Assembly (NCBI RefSeq): GCF_002162835.1
Contig: NZ_MAAX01000014.1
Coordinates: 1-42,926, forward strand
Direction: 5' to 3'
From: Nonlabens dokdonensis
GTDB taxonomy: Bacteria > Bacteroidota > Bacteroidia > Flavobacteriales > Flavobacteriaceae
DNA: 42,926 nucleotides
The notes beneath the pieces were generated by a model. That model made no database searches and was not told the origin of the DNA. It worked only from the letters and a program-made list of their open reading frames with translations. The position numbers were made by a program, and so were the translations under genes. The number at the start of each line of letters is the position of its first letter. The first letter of the stretch is position 1. Below are positions 1 through 8,737 of the stretch, piece after piece.

Positions 1-43
1 GACCTTTACTCATCTTATTCTTTTCGACTAGCTTCACTTTCAT
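1..43 (-). CDS. 5' end of a leftward gene, product unknown (partial)
   Basis: An ATG on the minus strand at 43-41 opens a frame that runs off the left edge of the window, beginning MKVKLVEKNKMSKG. Too little is present to name a family. The start is supported by a Bacteroidota-type -7 element (TAATTTTG on the minus strand, 55-48) only four bases upstream of the ATG, which would give an almost leaderless transcript. The gene would be divergent from the kynurenine gene cluster that begins at 150. Confidence 0.45.
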   Translation of the reverse strand, partial: MKVKLVEKNKMSKG

Positions 44-47
44 TTTG

Positions 48-55
48 CAAAATTA
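48..55 (-). promoter_or_regulatory. -7 promoter element of the leftward gene at 43
   Basis: The minus strand reads TAATTTTG, matching the Bacteroidota sigma-A -7 consensus TAnnTTTG, and ends four bases before the ATG. No convincing TTG at -33 was found. Inference from consensus only. Confidence 0.4.
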
Positions 56-149
56 CGATTTAACCCATTCTCGTTATGGATTATTCACAAAGCTTTACCA
101 TTTCATAACGCTATAGAATTTGTATTTTTAAACCAAATAAGAAAACATC

Positions 150-833
150 ATGAAAAAAGCTGTAATAGCCTTTATTTGCCTCGTATTTATAGCAAGCTGT
201 AAGAATGATCAAAAACCACTAGAAACAGTTCAAGTAAAAGAACTCACTACTGCTCAAAAAATCGCTGCCGAAGCTGGAATTGACAACTGGTCTGATATTG
301 AAGAGATCAAGTTCAGTTTTAATGTAGACAAAAATGGATCTACAGTAATGACTCGCCACTGGTCATGGAACCCTAATACAAATGCTGTACAGTTAATCGC
401 TCGAGAAGATACTGTAAATTATAATCGTAAAGCAACACTTGATAGCATTCAATTAAGTACAGATCGTGGTTTTATAAATGATATATACTGGTTACTACCA
501 GAATATAAATTGATATGGGATCAAGGAACTAGCATTACTGAGGAGAAATCTCAAGTTGCTCCTATTTCTAAGAACACCCTAGATAAAGTGACTATACTAT
601 ATACCGGCGATGGTGGCTATACTCCTGGCGATGCGTACGATATGTATTATGATAAAGACTATAAAGTTAGAGAATGGGCTTACCGCCGTCAGAATGATAC
701 AACTATAGGAATGGCGACTACGTTTGAAGATTTCAAAACTATAAAAGGATTGACATTTGCTACGACTCATAAAACTGCAGATGGATCCACTAATATTAAT
801 TTTACCGATATAGAAATTACTAAAAAGAAGTAA
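150..833 (+). CDS. DUF6503-like lipoprotein
   Basis: This 227-residue protein starts with a lipoprotein signal peptide: charged MKK, a hydrophobic stretch, then a lipobox ending in Cys17 (FIASC). The mature part resembles flavobacterial DUF6503 proteins, seen in the AQKIAAEAGIDNW opening and the following EEIKFSFNVD strand. No catalytic residues are evident and the function is unknown. Its TAA stop shares one base with the ATG of kynureninase, so the two are very probably co-transcribed and translationally coupled. Whether it has any role in kynurenine use is not shown by the sequence. Confidence is high that the gene is real and a lipoprotein, moderate for the family name. Confidence 0.8.
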   Translation: MKKAVIAFICLVFIASCKNDQKPLETVQVKELTTAQKIAAEAGIDNWSDIEEIKFSFNVDKNGSTVMTRHWSWNPNTNAVQLIAREDTVNYNRKATLDSIQLSTDRGFINDIYWLLPEYKLIWDQGTSITEEKSQVAPISKNTLDKVTILYTGDGGYTPGDAYDMYYDKDYKVREWAYRRQNDTTIGMATTFEDFKTIKGLTFATTHKTADGSTNINFTDIEITKKK

Positions 834-2095
834 TGAATTTTAAGACCGACCATAATTTTGCATTAGAATTAGATAAGAGTGATTCTTTATCTCGCTTTCG
901 CGTAAGCTTCCATATACCAAAACATACCGATGGCACAGACTCCATTTATTTATGTGGTAACTCCTTAGGTTTGCAACCACGCCAGACTAAAGAATTCTTA
1001 AATCAAGAACTAGAAGATTGGGCAAAACTTGGTGTAGAAGGCCACTTTCATGCTGAGAATCCTTGGATGCCTTATCATGAGTTTCTTACAGAGACAACCG
1101 CACAAGTTGTAGGCGCAAAACCGCACGAAGTGGTGATAATGAACACGCTTACCACAAACTTGCACTTAATGATGGTGAGCTTTTACCAACCGCAAGGCAA
1201 ACGCACTAAAATCATCATCGAGGCAGATGCTTTTCCTAGCGACCGCTATGCCGTTGCATCGCAAGTAAAATTTCATGGTCATGACGATAAAGAAAATATT
1301 ATCGAGTGGTCACCTAGAACTGGCGAGCATACACCAAGATTAGAAGATTTAGAATCAATACTTAAAGAACAAGGCGATACCATTGCTCTAATTATGGTAG
1401 GTGCTGTCAACTATTATACAGGTCAGTTTTTTGACTTAAAAAAAATTACAGAGTTAGGCCATGCTGCTGGAGCCATGGTAGGTTTTGACTGTGCGCATGG
1501 TGCTGGTAATGTAGACTTACAATTGCATAACTCTGGAGCCGACTTTGCCGTGTGGTGTACGTATAAGTACATGAATTCAGGTCCTGGTAGTTTAGGTGGT
1601 TGTTTTGTACATGAACGTCACGCAAACAATTCAGACTTACCAAGATTTACCGGTTGGTGGGGACACAATAAAGACACACGATTTAAAATGCGTGACGACT
1701 TTGAACCCATGCACGGTGCAGAAGGCTGGCAACTTTCCAATCCACCTATATTAAGTATGGTAGCCATAAGAGCAAGTTTAGATCTATTTGCTAAAGCAGG
1801 ATTTGATAACCTGAGACAGAAGTCCATCCAGCTAACTAACTATTTAGAATACCTCCTAAATGAATTAGATGGTGATCGCATTTCTATAATTACACCTAGC
1901 GATCCTAAAGATCGTGGTTGTCAATTATCCCTAGCTGTTAAAAATGCCGATAAGTCCTTATTTGAAGCCATTACGGCAAAAGGAGTCATTGCAGACTGGC
2001 GAGAACCTGATGTGATTCGTATCGCACCGGTGCCACTGTATAATAATTATGAGGATTGTTGGAGATTTGTGGAGGTGTTGAAGTCGGAATTATAA
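833..2095 (+). CDS. kynU: kynureninase
   Basis: This 420-residue PLP enzyme cleaves L-kynurenine to anthranilate and alanine, or 3-hydroxykynurenine to 3-hydroxyanthranilate and alanine. The PLP lysine is Lys245 in the CTYKYMNSGPGS motif, preceded by the FDCAHGAGN segment that holds the cofactor-binding aspartate. Length is normal for the family. It lies between a lipoprotein gene (1-nt overlap) and kynurenine 3-monooxygenase, so its main substrate here is probably 3-hydroxykynurenine. Residues 21-25 (RFRVS) are encoded by a decayed copy of the 16-bp palindrome found throughout the window (893-908, 14 of 16 bases). Confidence 0.95.
   Translation: MNFKTDHNFALELDKSDSLSRFRVSFHIPKHTDGTDSIYLCGNSLGLQPRQTKEFLNQELEDWAKLGVEGHFHAENPWMPYHEFLTETTAQVVGAKPHEVVIMNTLTTNLHLMMVSFYQPQGKRTKIIIEADAFPSDRYAVASQVKFHGHDDKENIIEWSPRTGEHTPRLEDLESILKEQGDTIALIMVGAVNYYTGQFFDLKKITELGHAAGAMVGFDCAHGAGNVDLQLHNSGADFAVWCTYKYMNSGPGSLGGCFVHERHANNSDLPRFTGWWGHNKDTRFKMRDDFEPMHGAEGWQLSNPPILSMVAIRASLDLFAKAGFDNLRQKSIQLTNYLEYLLNELDGDRISIITPSDPKDRGCQLSLAVKNADKSLFEAITAKGVIADWREPDVIRIAPVPLYNNYEDCWRFVEVLKSEL
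893..908. repeat. degenerate copy of the iterated 16-bp palindrome, inside kynU
   Basis: The sequence CGCTTTCGCGTAAGCT matches the consensus CGCTTTCGCGAAAGCG at 14 of 16 positions. It encodes residues R-F-R-V-S near the kynureninase N-terminus, in the same frame as the copies in rsmG and fbaA. It may be a decayed copy or a chance resemblance. Confidence 0.45.
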
Positions 2096-2117
2096 TAATT
2101 AGTTCTGTGAAATCGCA

Positions 2118-2181
2118 CTTCGACAGGCTGAGTGTGACACGAATCTTTGAAAATTAATATGTCAGTCTGAGCATGTCGAAG
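2118..2181. repeat. intergenic inverted repeat (REP-like hairpin)
   Basis: Two 22-nt arms (2118-2139 and 2160-2181) are imperfect reverse complements that share the CTTCGACA end, with most positions matching, around a 20-nt loop. It sits between kynU and kmo in the same direction. Similar CTTCGACA...TGTCGAAG intergenic elements are common in Flavobacteriia. There is no T-tract, so it is more likely a REP-like repeat or an RNA-stability hairpin than a terminator. Confidence 0.7.
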
Positions 2182-2210
2182 ACGATGTTCCAATAAATGA
2201 AACTTTCTTA

Positions 2211-3605
2211 ATGAATACAACCAATAAAAAAACAAATATCCTCATCACCGGCGCTGGGCTCTGTGGTTCACTGCTTGGACTGCGACTGGCACAACGAGGC
2301 TATCATGTAGATATACTTGAGAAACGACCAGACATGCGCAAAGCAGTTGTCGATGGTGGACGTTCTATCAACCTTGCACTGTCTGATCGTGGACTAGCTG
2401 GTTTAAAACTGGTAGGATTAGAAGAAAAAGTTCGCGAACTGTGTATTCCTATGCATGGTCGATTAATACATGATGTAGAAGGAAACACGTTTGCCTCTAA
2501 TTATAGCGGTCGTGATGGCGAATATATCAATTCTATTTCGCGTGAAGAGCTCAACAAGTTGTTACTCGATGAAGCCGATAAGTACGAAGATGTTCAAATA
2601 GACTTTGATGATGCTGTTACCGCAGTAGATTTAAAAAATGCCTCAGTCACCTACCACGATTCTGAAACTGATACTGAGAAAGAATGGAAAGCAGATATCG
2701 TTCTAGGAACTGACGGCGCTGGTTCTGTAGTACGCAAAGCGATGATGAAACAGCGAGACTTTTTGTTTTCGCATAGTATGAATTGGTTACCGCACGGTTA
2801 TAAAGAATTGAACATTCCGCCTACTGAAGATGGCAAATGGCGTATTGAGAAAAACTTTTTACACATCTGGCCACGTGGTGGTTTTATGTTGATTGCCTTA
2901 CCTAACCTAGATGGTAGTTTCACGCTTACCTTATTTATGCAATATGATGGTGATGGACCAGCATTCAACAAAATAAAAACAGACCAAGAAATAACAGAAT
3001 TCTTTACGACATACTTTAAGGACGTGATGGAACACATCCCAGACTTGGTGGAGCAATACCATACAAATCCAGCGCCACCGCTAGGAACCGTACGTTGTTC
3101 TCCATGGACTGCTTATGGCACAAGTCTGATCATGGGTGATGCCGCACATGCGATTGTACCATTTTATGGTCAAGGTATGAATGCGAGTTTTGAAGACGTA
3201 GTGGTTTTTGATGAGATGATTGATAAAAATGAAACTTGGTCAGACGCATTTCAAGCATTTTCTAAAATAAGAAAACCAGATGCTGATGCTATCGCAAATT
3301 TGGCTTTGGACAATTTTGTGGAGATGAGAGATAGCGTTGCAAATCCTAATTTCCAGTTGAAAAGGCAAATCGAGATGCGTTTAGAAGCAGCTTTCGCGAA
3401 AGCCGAATACCAATCTAAATACTCACTCGTAACTTTCCCTGAGGAAGGAATAAGCTATGAGACAGCCATGCTAAAAGGACGAGCGCAGGACAAAGCCATT
3501 TTATGGTTGCTAGAAAACGACCAAATAAAAGTAGACGACGATTTAAACGATTTATTAAAATCCATCCAGCAAAAGACCGAAGAGGTGTTGTGGCTGCGAG
3601 GATAA
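2211..3605 (+). CDS. kmo: kynurenine 3-monooxygenase
   Basis: This 464-residue flavoprotein hydroxylates L-kynurenine to 3-hydroxykynurenine with NADPH and O2. The N-terminus carries the FAD-binding dinucleotide fold (ILITGAGLCGSLLGLRLA), with a second FAD motif, GDAAHAIVPFYGQGMNASFED, in the C-terminal half. Length fits the family. It lies 115 nt after kynU, separated by an inverted repeat, and 14 nt before a RidA-family gene. Together these suggest a 3-hydroxyanthranilate-forming tryptophan route. A 14-bp core of the iterated palindrome (3390-3403) writes A-F-A-K-A near the C-terminus. Confidence 0.95.
   Translation: MNTTNKKTNILITGAGLCGSLLGLRLAQRGYHVDILEKRPDMRKAVVDGGRSINLALSDRGLAGLKLVGLEEKVRELCIPMHGRLIHDVEGNTFASNYSGRDGEYINSISREELNKLLLDEADKYEDVQIDFDDAVTAVDLKNASVTYHDSETDTEKEWKADIVLGTDGAGSVVRKAMMKQRDFLFSHSMNWLPHGYKELNIPPTEDGKWRIEKNFLHIWPRGGFMLIALPNLDGSFTLTLFMQYDGDGPAFNKIKTDQEITEFFTTYFKDVMEHIPDLVEQYHTNPAPPLGTVRCSPWTAYGTSLIMGDAAHAIVPFYGQGMNASFEDVVVFDEMIDKNETWSDAFQAFSKIRKPDADAIANLALDNFVEMRDSVANPNFQLKRQIEMRLEAAFAKAEYQSKYSLVTFPEEGISYETAMLKGRAQDKAILWLLENDQIKVDDDLNDLLKSIQQKTEEVLWLRG
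3390..3403. repeat. iterated palindrome, 14-bp core, inside kmo
   Basis: The sequence GCTTTCGCGAAAGC is the inner 14 bp of the 16-bp palindrome; both outer bases have changed. It is read in the frame giving A-F-A-K-A in a helical C-terminal part of the monooxygenase. Confidence 0.8.
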
Positions 3606-3619
3606 TTTAAAATAACAAC

Positions 3620-4024
3620 ATGGCAGTATTAAAAGACAAAGCAAAACCAAGAGGAAAATATCCACACATAAAGCGCGTGGGCGATTTTCTATTTGTATCA
3701 GGAACCAGCAGTCGTAGAAAAGACAACACTTTTGCAGGTGTAGAAGTGGACGAGATGGGAACGACTAATCTTGATATCAAAGCACAAACCACAGCAGTTC
3801 TAGAAAACATTGATGCTATCCTACAAACGGAAGGTGCTTCTATTAAAGATGTCGTAGATGTAACCACTTTTTTAGTAAACATGAATGATTTTGGCGGTTA
3901 TAATGAAACTTACGGTGAGTTTTTTGACTACGATGGACCTACCAGAACTACCGTTGCTGTGCATCAATTGCCACATCCGCATTTATTGATTGAAATCAAG
4001 GCGATGGCTTATAAGCCTGTATGA
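3620..4024 (+). CDS. 2-aminomuconate deaminase-like RidA-family protein
   Basis: This is a 134-residue RidA/YjgF-fold protein. Its closest remembered relatives are the 2-aminomuconate deaminases of the 2-nitrobenzoate and kynurenine pathways (NbaF/AmnD type): they share the [20 protein letters not shown] opening, the [12 protein letters not shown] loop, DVTTFLVNM, and the C-terminal [14 protein letters not shown]. Those enzymes deaminate 2-aminomuconate downstream of 3-hydroxyanthranilate. It is 14 nt after kmo, which supports a catabolic role over generic imine deamination. The intermediate genes (3-hydroxyanthranilate dioxygenase, ACMS decarboxylase, semialdehyde dehydrogenase) are not in the window. 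Confidence 0.82.
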   Translation: MAVLKDKAKPRGKYPHIKRVGDFLFVSGTSSRRKDNTFAGVEVDEMGTTNLDIKAQTTAVLENIDAILQTEGASIKDVVDVTTFLVNMNDFGGYNETYGEFFDYDGPTRTTVAVHQLPHPHLLIEIKAMAYKPV

Positions 4025-4025
4025 T

Positions 4026-4508
4026 ATGGATTTCGAAAATATAAAAATCACGGAAATCTTAATATTTATCTTAGGAACTATAAGTACTTATTTACTTTGG
4101 AGAGTTCGACATCAAAAAGATAAAATTAAAGATATTGAAAATCAGTTATCTGTACAGAAGTACAACCTATACTCTAGTATTATACATCTTCTATTTGATA
4201 TAACCGCATCAGGAAAAATTACTAAAAAGATTTCTGAAAGAGACTTAGTTAAAAGACTTTTAGAAATAAAAAAAGATATGTTCGTATATGCACCTGATGA
4301 TGTTTTTAGACAATATAGTAAATGGACTCTTGAAATTACTAAAGATTCGAAATCGCTTGATCATATGACATTGTACTATGAATTATTAAAACTCATTCGA
4401 AAAGATATGGGTCATAGATATACAAAGCTAAGCTTCGATGAATTTATGATATTCTTTTTTCAAAGTGAAGCGGCTTACCTAGATTTTCAAGAAGAAAATA
4501 ATTTTTAA
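4026..4508 (+). CDS. hypothetical protein with N-terminal membrane anchor
   Basis: This 160-residue protein has no family I recognise. The start at 4026 (MDFENIKITEILIF) is preferred over an upstream in-frame ATG at 3990, which would overlap the preceding gene; the chosen start leaves one base after that gene's TGA. Residues about 8-24 form a single hydrophobic segment, followed by a charged stretch (HQKDKIKDIENQ) that may be coiled coil, then a soluble domain rich in Lys and Asp. The likely topology is one N-terminal membrane helix with a cytoplasmic domain. It appears to follow the kynurenine genes, but no functional link is visible. Confidence 0.6.
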   Translation: MDFENIKITEILIFILGTISTYLLWRVRHQKDKIKDIENQLSVQKYNLYSSIIHLLFDITASGKITKKISERDLVKRLLEIKKDMFVYAPDDVFRQYSKWTLEITKDSKSLDHMTLYYELLKLIRKDMGHRYTKLSFDEFMIFFFQSEAAYLDFQEENNF

Positions 4509-4621
4509 TACAAAAGATTACAAATGAATTTAATAGTTAAATTAAATACTATGTATTTGTTCAGTGTCGATTAGAGTTAAGATGAACTTTAGAATTTTTT
4601 TTCAGAAAATTGAATCATTAA

Positions 4622-5602
4622 ATGAACCGACGTAAATTCATCATTAAAAGCACACAAGCTGGAGTTGCTCTTTCTCTTGGGGCGACATTACTTGCTTGTG
4701 TGGAAAAACCGAAAAAAATAATGACTGATAAAAAACAACCTATTGCGATATGTACTTGGGCATTTGCAAATGCAAATAATGCAGCAGGAAAAGCTCTTGA
4801 TGAAGGGATGAATGCATTAGACGCAGCCATAAAAGGAGTTGCTGTAGAAGAAGAAAACCTTAAAAACACCACAGTAGGAAAAGGTGGCGCACCAGATCGA
4901 GAAGGAAATGTAACTCTTGACGCATGTGTCATGGATTCTAATGGAGATTGTGGTGCGGTAGTTTGTGTAGAAAATATTACAAATGTTGCCGCACTTGCAA
5001 AAATAGTGATGGAAGAAACTCCGCATGTGATGTTAGCGGCTGATGGAGCAGAGGAATTAGCCTATAAATATGGTTTTGAAAAAGAAGACTTGCTCACGGA
5101 TTCATCTGAAAAAGCGTATCGAGAATGGTTAAAAGACAGCGAATACAAACCTATTATCAACATTGAAAACCATGATACAATAGGAATGCTGTGTATGGAT
5201 CAAAACGGCGATATTGCTGGAGCATGTACTACCTCAGGACTTTCTTATAAAATGAAAGGCCGTGTAGGTGATTCTCCTATTATAGGTGCCGGATTATTTA
5301 TAGATAATGAAATAGGTGGCGCTGCAGCAACTGGAATGGGAGAAGAAATCATGAAAAATGTAGGTAGCTTTCTTATTGTCGAACTAATGCGGCAGGGAAA
5401 ATCTCCACAACAAGCTTGTGAAGAAGCATTGCAAAGAATTACCGTAAAAAATAAAAACATAGAAAACTTTCAAGTAGCCTATATTGCTATGAATAAAGCT
5501 GGTGAAACAGGAAGCTATTGCATCCATCCAGGTTTTGCTAGAATGGAGTATAAAAATTCTACGAATACAAGAATCGAATCTGCAGCGCATTTAAAAATAT
5601 AG
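4622..5602 (+). CDS. N4-(beta-N-acetylglucosaminyl)-L-asparaginase, exported lipoprotein
   Basis: This 326-residue N-terminal-nucleophile hydrolase belongs to the glycosylasparaginase family, which splits the GlcNAc-Asn bond of N-glycan remnants. The precursor is expected to self-cleave before Thr186 in NHDTIGM, making Thr186 the nucleophile. The substrate motif GRVGDSPIIGAG and the glycine-rich GGAAATGMGEE match the family. The N-terminus carries a twin-arginine motif (NRRKFIIK), a hydrophobic stretch and a lipobox at LLAC (Cys26), so it is probably exported folded and lipidated. A sugar transporter follows 37 nt downstream, consistent with glycan scavenging. A general isoaspartyl peptidase role is less likely given the HDTIGM context. 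Confidence 0.88.
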   Translation: MNRRKFIIKSTQAGVALSLGATLLACVEKPKKIMTDKKQPIAICTWAFANANNAAGKALDEGMNALDAAIKGVAVEEENLKNTTVGKGGAPDREGNVTLDACVMDSNGDCGAVVCVENITNVAALAKIVMEETPHVMLAADGAEELAYKYGFEKEDLLTDSSEKAYREWLKDSEYKPIINIENHDTIGMLCMDQNGDIAGACTTSGLSYKMKGRVGDSPIIGAGLFIDNEIGGAAATGMGEEIMKNVGSFLIVELMRQGKSPQQACEEALQRITVKNKNIENFQVAYIAMNKAGETGSYCIHPGFARMEYKNSTNTRIESAAHLKI

Positions 5603-5639
5603 TGATTGCTATAAATCAACCTACCAACAACCATCATTA

Positions 5640-6956
5640 ATGGAAACAAAAAAAAATTACACCACAGCCTTTATAATTATAACTGTTCTGTTCTTTTTAT
5701 GGGGTTTTATAACTGTACTTGTAGATAGTCTTGTCCCAAGGTTACGCGAGGTTTTTGAATTAAGTTATGGAATGATTGCATTTTTACAGTCGGCTTTTTT
5801 TGTGGCTTATTTTGTGTTTTCCATTCCAGCAGGTGGCTTAATCTCTAAAGTTGGATATCAAAGAGGTGTTGTTATAGGCCTAATCACTATGTCTGTAGGT
5901 TGTCTTTTATTTTATCCTGCCTCAGAGTTTCGTCTTTTTGGTGTATTTCTACTTGCCTTTTTTACTTTAGCCGGTGGAATTACCATTTTACAAGTAGCCG
6001 CAAATCCATATGTTGCTGTACTTGGACCGGAAGAAAAAGCAAGCAGCCGTCTTAACTTATCACAGGCATTTAATTCTTTTGGTGCCACCATTGCACCTTT
6101 AGTAGGTGCCGCTTACTTATTAAGCGATAAGATCTTAACTGGTGATGAAATAAATGCTTTGTCGACAGCAGAGAAAGATGCTTATTATATTCAAGAAGCA
6201 GCTGCTGTGCAATCTCCTTTTTTATTGTTTTCTTTTCTCATTTTTCTTTTAGGAATTACCTTCTTGTTTATTAAGCTGCCTAAGATCCTTGAAAGTGAAA
6301 ACACTGGAACTTATAAAAAAGCGTTAAGTAAAAAATCGGTTTGGTTAGGGATATTAGGAATCTTCTTCTATGTAGGTGCCGAGGTTACCATCGGTACGGC
6401 TGCTGTGACCTATTTTATGGAAATGAATCTTGATTCTATAATAAGAGAAACACCTGTCCTTAAGAATCTATCTTTTTCTATTATTGAACTATTCGGTGGT
6501 ACAACCACAGATATAGATGGCAAAGGAATCGTAGGTGCTTTTGTCACCTTTTACTGGTTAGGCGCAATGATAGGTCGTTTTATAGGTTCTTATCTAACTA
6601 AAATATTTAAACCTACTATCATCTTAACTGTATTTGGTCTCACAGCTGTTTCCTTAATTCTAGTAAGTGTTTCTACAACTGGATTAGTTTCCATGTGGTC
6701 GCTACTTGCCGTAGGACTTTTTAATTCCATCATGTTTCCAACCATTTTTACAACAACACTTGATGGACAAGGTGATTTAAAACCTAAAATTTCAGGATTG
6801 CTTTGTATGGCAATCGTAGGTGGTGGCGTGATCTTACCTATTTTCGGTTTTATCGTGGACTATTCTGGATTTAAAGTAGCGCTTACTATACTCACTCTTT
6901 GTTATGGATACATCGCTTATTTTGCTTATCGTAATCATTCAAGAGCTCAATTATAA
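5640..6956 (+). CDS. FucP/NagP-type sugar:H+ symporter (MFS)
   Basis: This 438-residue major facilitator protein of the fucose/glucose/N-acetylglucosamine symporter group has about twelve membrane segments. Recognisable features are the FFLWGFITVLVDSLVPRLRE first helix, the ILQVAANPYVAVLGP helix with its conserved Asn-Pro, and the NLSQAFNSFGATIAPLVGA helix. It follows the glycosylasparaginase gene by 37 nt, so the two are probably co-transcribed. GlcNAc or a GlcNAc-containing product is a plausible substrate, but specificity cannot be read from the sequence. The start at 5640 (METKKNYTTAF) fits the family. Confidence 0.88.
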   Translation: METKKNYTTAFIIITVLFFLWGFITVLVDSLVPRLREVFELSYGMIAFLQSAFFVAYFVFSIPAGGLISKVGYQRGVVIGLITMSVGCLLFYPASEFRLFGVFLLAFFTLAGGITILQVAANPYVAVLGPEEKASSRLNLSQAFNSFGATIAPLVGAAYLLSDKILTGDEINALSTAEKDAYYIQEAAAVQSPFLLFSFLIFLLGITFLFIKLPKILESENTGTYKKALSKKSVWLGILGIFFYVGAEVTIGTAAVTYFMEMNLDSIIRETPVLKNLSFSIIELFGGTTTDIDGKGIVGAFVTFYWLGAMIGRFIGSYLTKIFKPTIILTVFGLTAVSLILVSVSTTGLVSMWSLLAVGLFNSIMFPTIFTTTLDGQGDLKPKISGLLCMAIVGGGVILPIFGFIVDYSGFKVALTILTLCYGYIAYFAYRNHSRAQL

Positions 6957-7362
6957 ACAATCAGAATATAAATTTTCTGACTCTTCTGTTAGTTTGAATT
7001 TAAATTTGATTAATTCCGCTTTCGCGAAAGCGATATTCAAAACGTTTATAAGGCGATTATTAAGCCTATGGAGAAATTATAAGAAAATCGCAAACTTCCG
7101 AATAATTTATAATTCGACTAAAGATGATCTCTATTTTAACAGAACATATATCAACTCTAAGAGTGCTATTTTCAATATTTAAACTAAAGGTTCTACTAGC
7201 ATTTAAGACATAATCTTTGGTGGATTATAATTAATAAACTGAAAAGGCTTCACTGAATAAAGGAAGTTTTGATTGAAAGTAATGAGATTTGAAAATCATC
7301 TTATACTTTACAATTACATCAACACTGAATCAATTGTTGAGTACAGTATATTTTACACAAAT
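6957..7362. other. gene-free stretch
   Basis: About 400 nt lie between the sugar transporter and the nqr terminator. An open frame crossing it overlaps the transporter's 3' end, has no family likeness, and reads straight through the palindrome, so I do not call it a gene. Contents seen: a weak 6-bp stem right after the transporter stop (6961-6980, no T-tract), one perfect iterated palindrome at 7017-7032, and otherwise AT-rich sequence with no clear promoter. Confidence 0.5.
7017..7032. repeat. iterated palindrome CGCTTTCGCGAAAGCG, intergenic
   Basis: Perfect 16-bp copy, 60 bases after the sugar transporter stop codon, in DNA with no other feature. It has no loop and no T-tract, so it is not a terminator. 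Confidence 0.95.
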
Positions 7363-7396
7363 AAAAAAGCTCCATCTTAACAGTTGGAGCTTTTTT
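7363..7396. terminator. bidirectional intrinsic terminator closing the nqr operon
   Basis: A 12-bp stem (7363-7374 with 7385-7396), six GC-type and AT-type pairs plus six A-T pairs, encloses a 10-nt loop. An A-run on one side and a T-run on the other let it work in both directions. It lies 24 nt beyond the nqrF stop. Confidence 0.88.
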
Positions 7397-7420
7397 ATTT
7401 AAAATTAGAATTTGAAGAAA

Positions 7421-8722
7421 TCAACCTCCAAAATCATCAAAACGTATGTTTTCAGGATCTACACCAAAGTCTTCAGCCATTTTACCAACAGCGTTATTCA
7501 TTAACGGCGGACCACAGAAGTATACCTCAAGATCTTCAGGCGCGTCATGTTTTGTTAAATATTGGTCGATAACAACTTGGTGAATAAATCCTACAAATCC
7601 ATCACCAGACTCGTCGTTAATATCTTCTTTTACTTTCCAATTATCTTCTTCCATAGGCTCTGAAAGTGCCATAAAGAATTTGAAATTAGGAAATTCTCGT
7701 TCTAGTTCACGGAAGTGCTCGATATAGAACAACTCTCTTTTAGATCGACCACCGTACCAGTAAGTAACCTTACGATCTGTTTTCAAAGTCTTAAATAGCT
7801 CATATAAGTGAGAACGCATAGGTGCCATTCCTGCTCCACCACCTACATAAAGCATTTCTGCATCAGAGTGGTTAATAAAGAATTCACCATAAGGTCCAGA
7901 AACGACAACCTTGTCGCCTGGCTTCTGATTAAAGATATAAGAACTTGCGACACCAGGATTCACATCCATCCATCCATTCTTTGCTCTATCCCATGGCGGC
8001 GTAGCAATACGCACGTTTAACATGATCTCACGACCTTCAGCTGGGAAAGAGGCCATAGAATATGCTCTCTCTACTGTCTCCCCATTTTTCATCACAAGTG
8101 GCCATAAGTTGAACTTATCCCATTCTTCTTGGAATTTATCTGGAGTTTCATGTTCTTCTGGGTGAGCAGTGATATCCATATCTTCAAAACGAACTTCACA
8201 CTTAGGAATTTCAATTTGAATATAACCACCAGCTTCATAATGCATGTCTTCTGGAAGACGTACTACAAATTCTTTAATAAAAGAGGCTACGTTATAATTA
8301 CGCACTACTTCTGCTTCCCATTTTTTGATTCCAAATACCTCTTCAGGAATTTCGATTTTCATGTCTTGCTTTACCTTCACCTGGCAACCTAATCGCCATC
8401 CTTCGGCAATTTCTTTTCTAGTAAAATGAGGTTCTTCAGTAGGAAGAATTGTTCCTCCACCTTCAGCAACAATACATTTACATTGCACACAAGTTCCACC
8501 ACCACCACAAGCAGATGGTAAGAATAATTTGTTATCTCCTAGAGTACCCAGTAATGTACCACCAGATCCAGTTGTAATATCCTTTTCACCATTTACATTA
8601 ATTGTAACTGGTCCAGAAGGCAACAACTTAGACTTTGCTCCTAAAAGTAAGGAAACAAGAAGTAAAATAAGTGTAAGAAATATAACTACACTCGCTAATA
8701 TCGTAAATAAGTTAGAATCCAT
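7421..8722 (-). CDS. nqrF: Na+-translocating NADH:quinone reductase subunit F
   Basis: This is the NADH-oxidising subunit of Na+-NQR, 433 residues. Order of parts: one N-terminal membrane helix (about 5-28), a plant-type 2Fe-2S ferredoxin domain with Cys72, Cys78, Cys81 and Cys113 ([14 protein letters not shown] and LGCQV), an FAD-binding domain with RAYSMAS, and an NADH-binding domain with [13 protein letters not shown] and the FCGPPLMN ending. It passes electrons from NADH to the membrane subunits. It is the last gene of nqrABCDEF, 15 nt after nqrE, and is followed by a strong terminator. Confidence 0.97.
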   Translation of the reverse strand: MDSNLFTILASVVIFLTLILLLVSLLLGAKSKLLPSGPVTINVNGEKDITTGSGGTLLGTLGDNKLFLPSACGGGGTCVQCKCIVAEGGGTILPTEEPHFTRKEIAEGWRLGCQVKVKQDMKIEIPEEVFGIKKWEAEVVRNYNVASFIKEFVVRLPEDMHYEAGGYIQIEIPKCEVRFEDMDITAHPEEHETPDKFQEEWDKFNLWPLVMKNGETVERAYSMASFPAEGREIMLNVRIATPPWDRAKNGWMDVNPGVASSYIFNQKPGDKVVVSGPYGEFFINHSDAEMLYVGGGAGMAPMRSHLYELFKTLKTDRKVTYWYGGRSKRELFYIEHFRELEREFPNFKFFMALSEPMEEDNWKVKEDINDESGDGFVGFIHQVVIDQYLTKHDAPEDLEVYFCGPPLMNNAVGKMAEDFGVDPENIRFDDFGG

Positions 8723-8737
8723 ATTGATGTTTTCTTT

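Noticed and set aside
1446-1827. Antisense open frames in kynU and similar antisense frames in other genes
   Set aside because: They have no family likeness and lie wholly inside well-supported genes on the other strand.
2429-2438. GTTCGCGAAC as another palindrome copy, in kmo
   Set aside because: Only the inner TTCGCGAA is shared; the flanks differ, so it is probably chance.
6904-7182. Open frame of 92 codons after the sugar transporter
   Set aside because: It overlaps the transporter's 3' end, has no family likeness, low-complexity composition, and reads straight through the palindrome as A-F-A-K-A. It is more likely chance.
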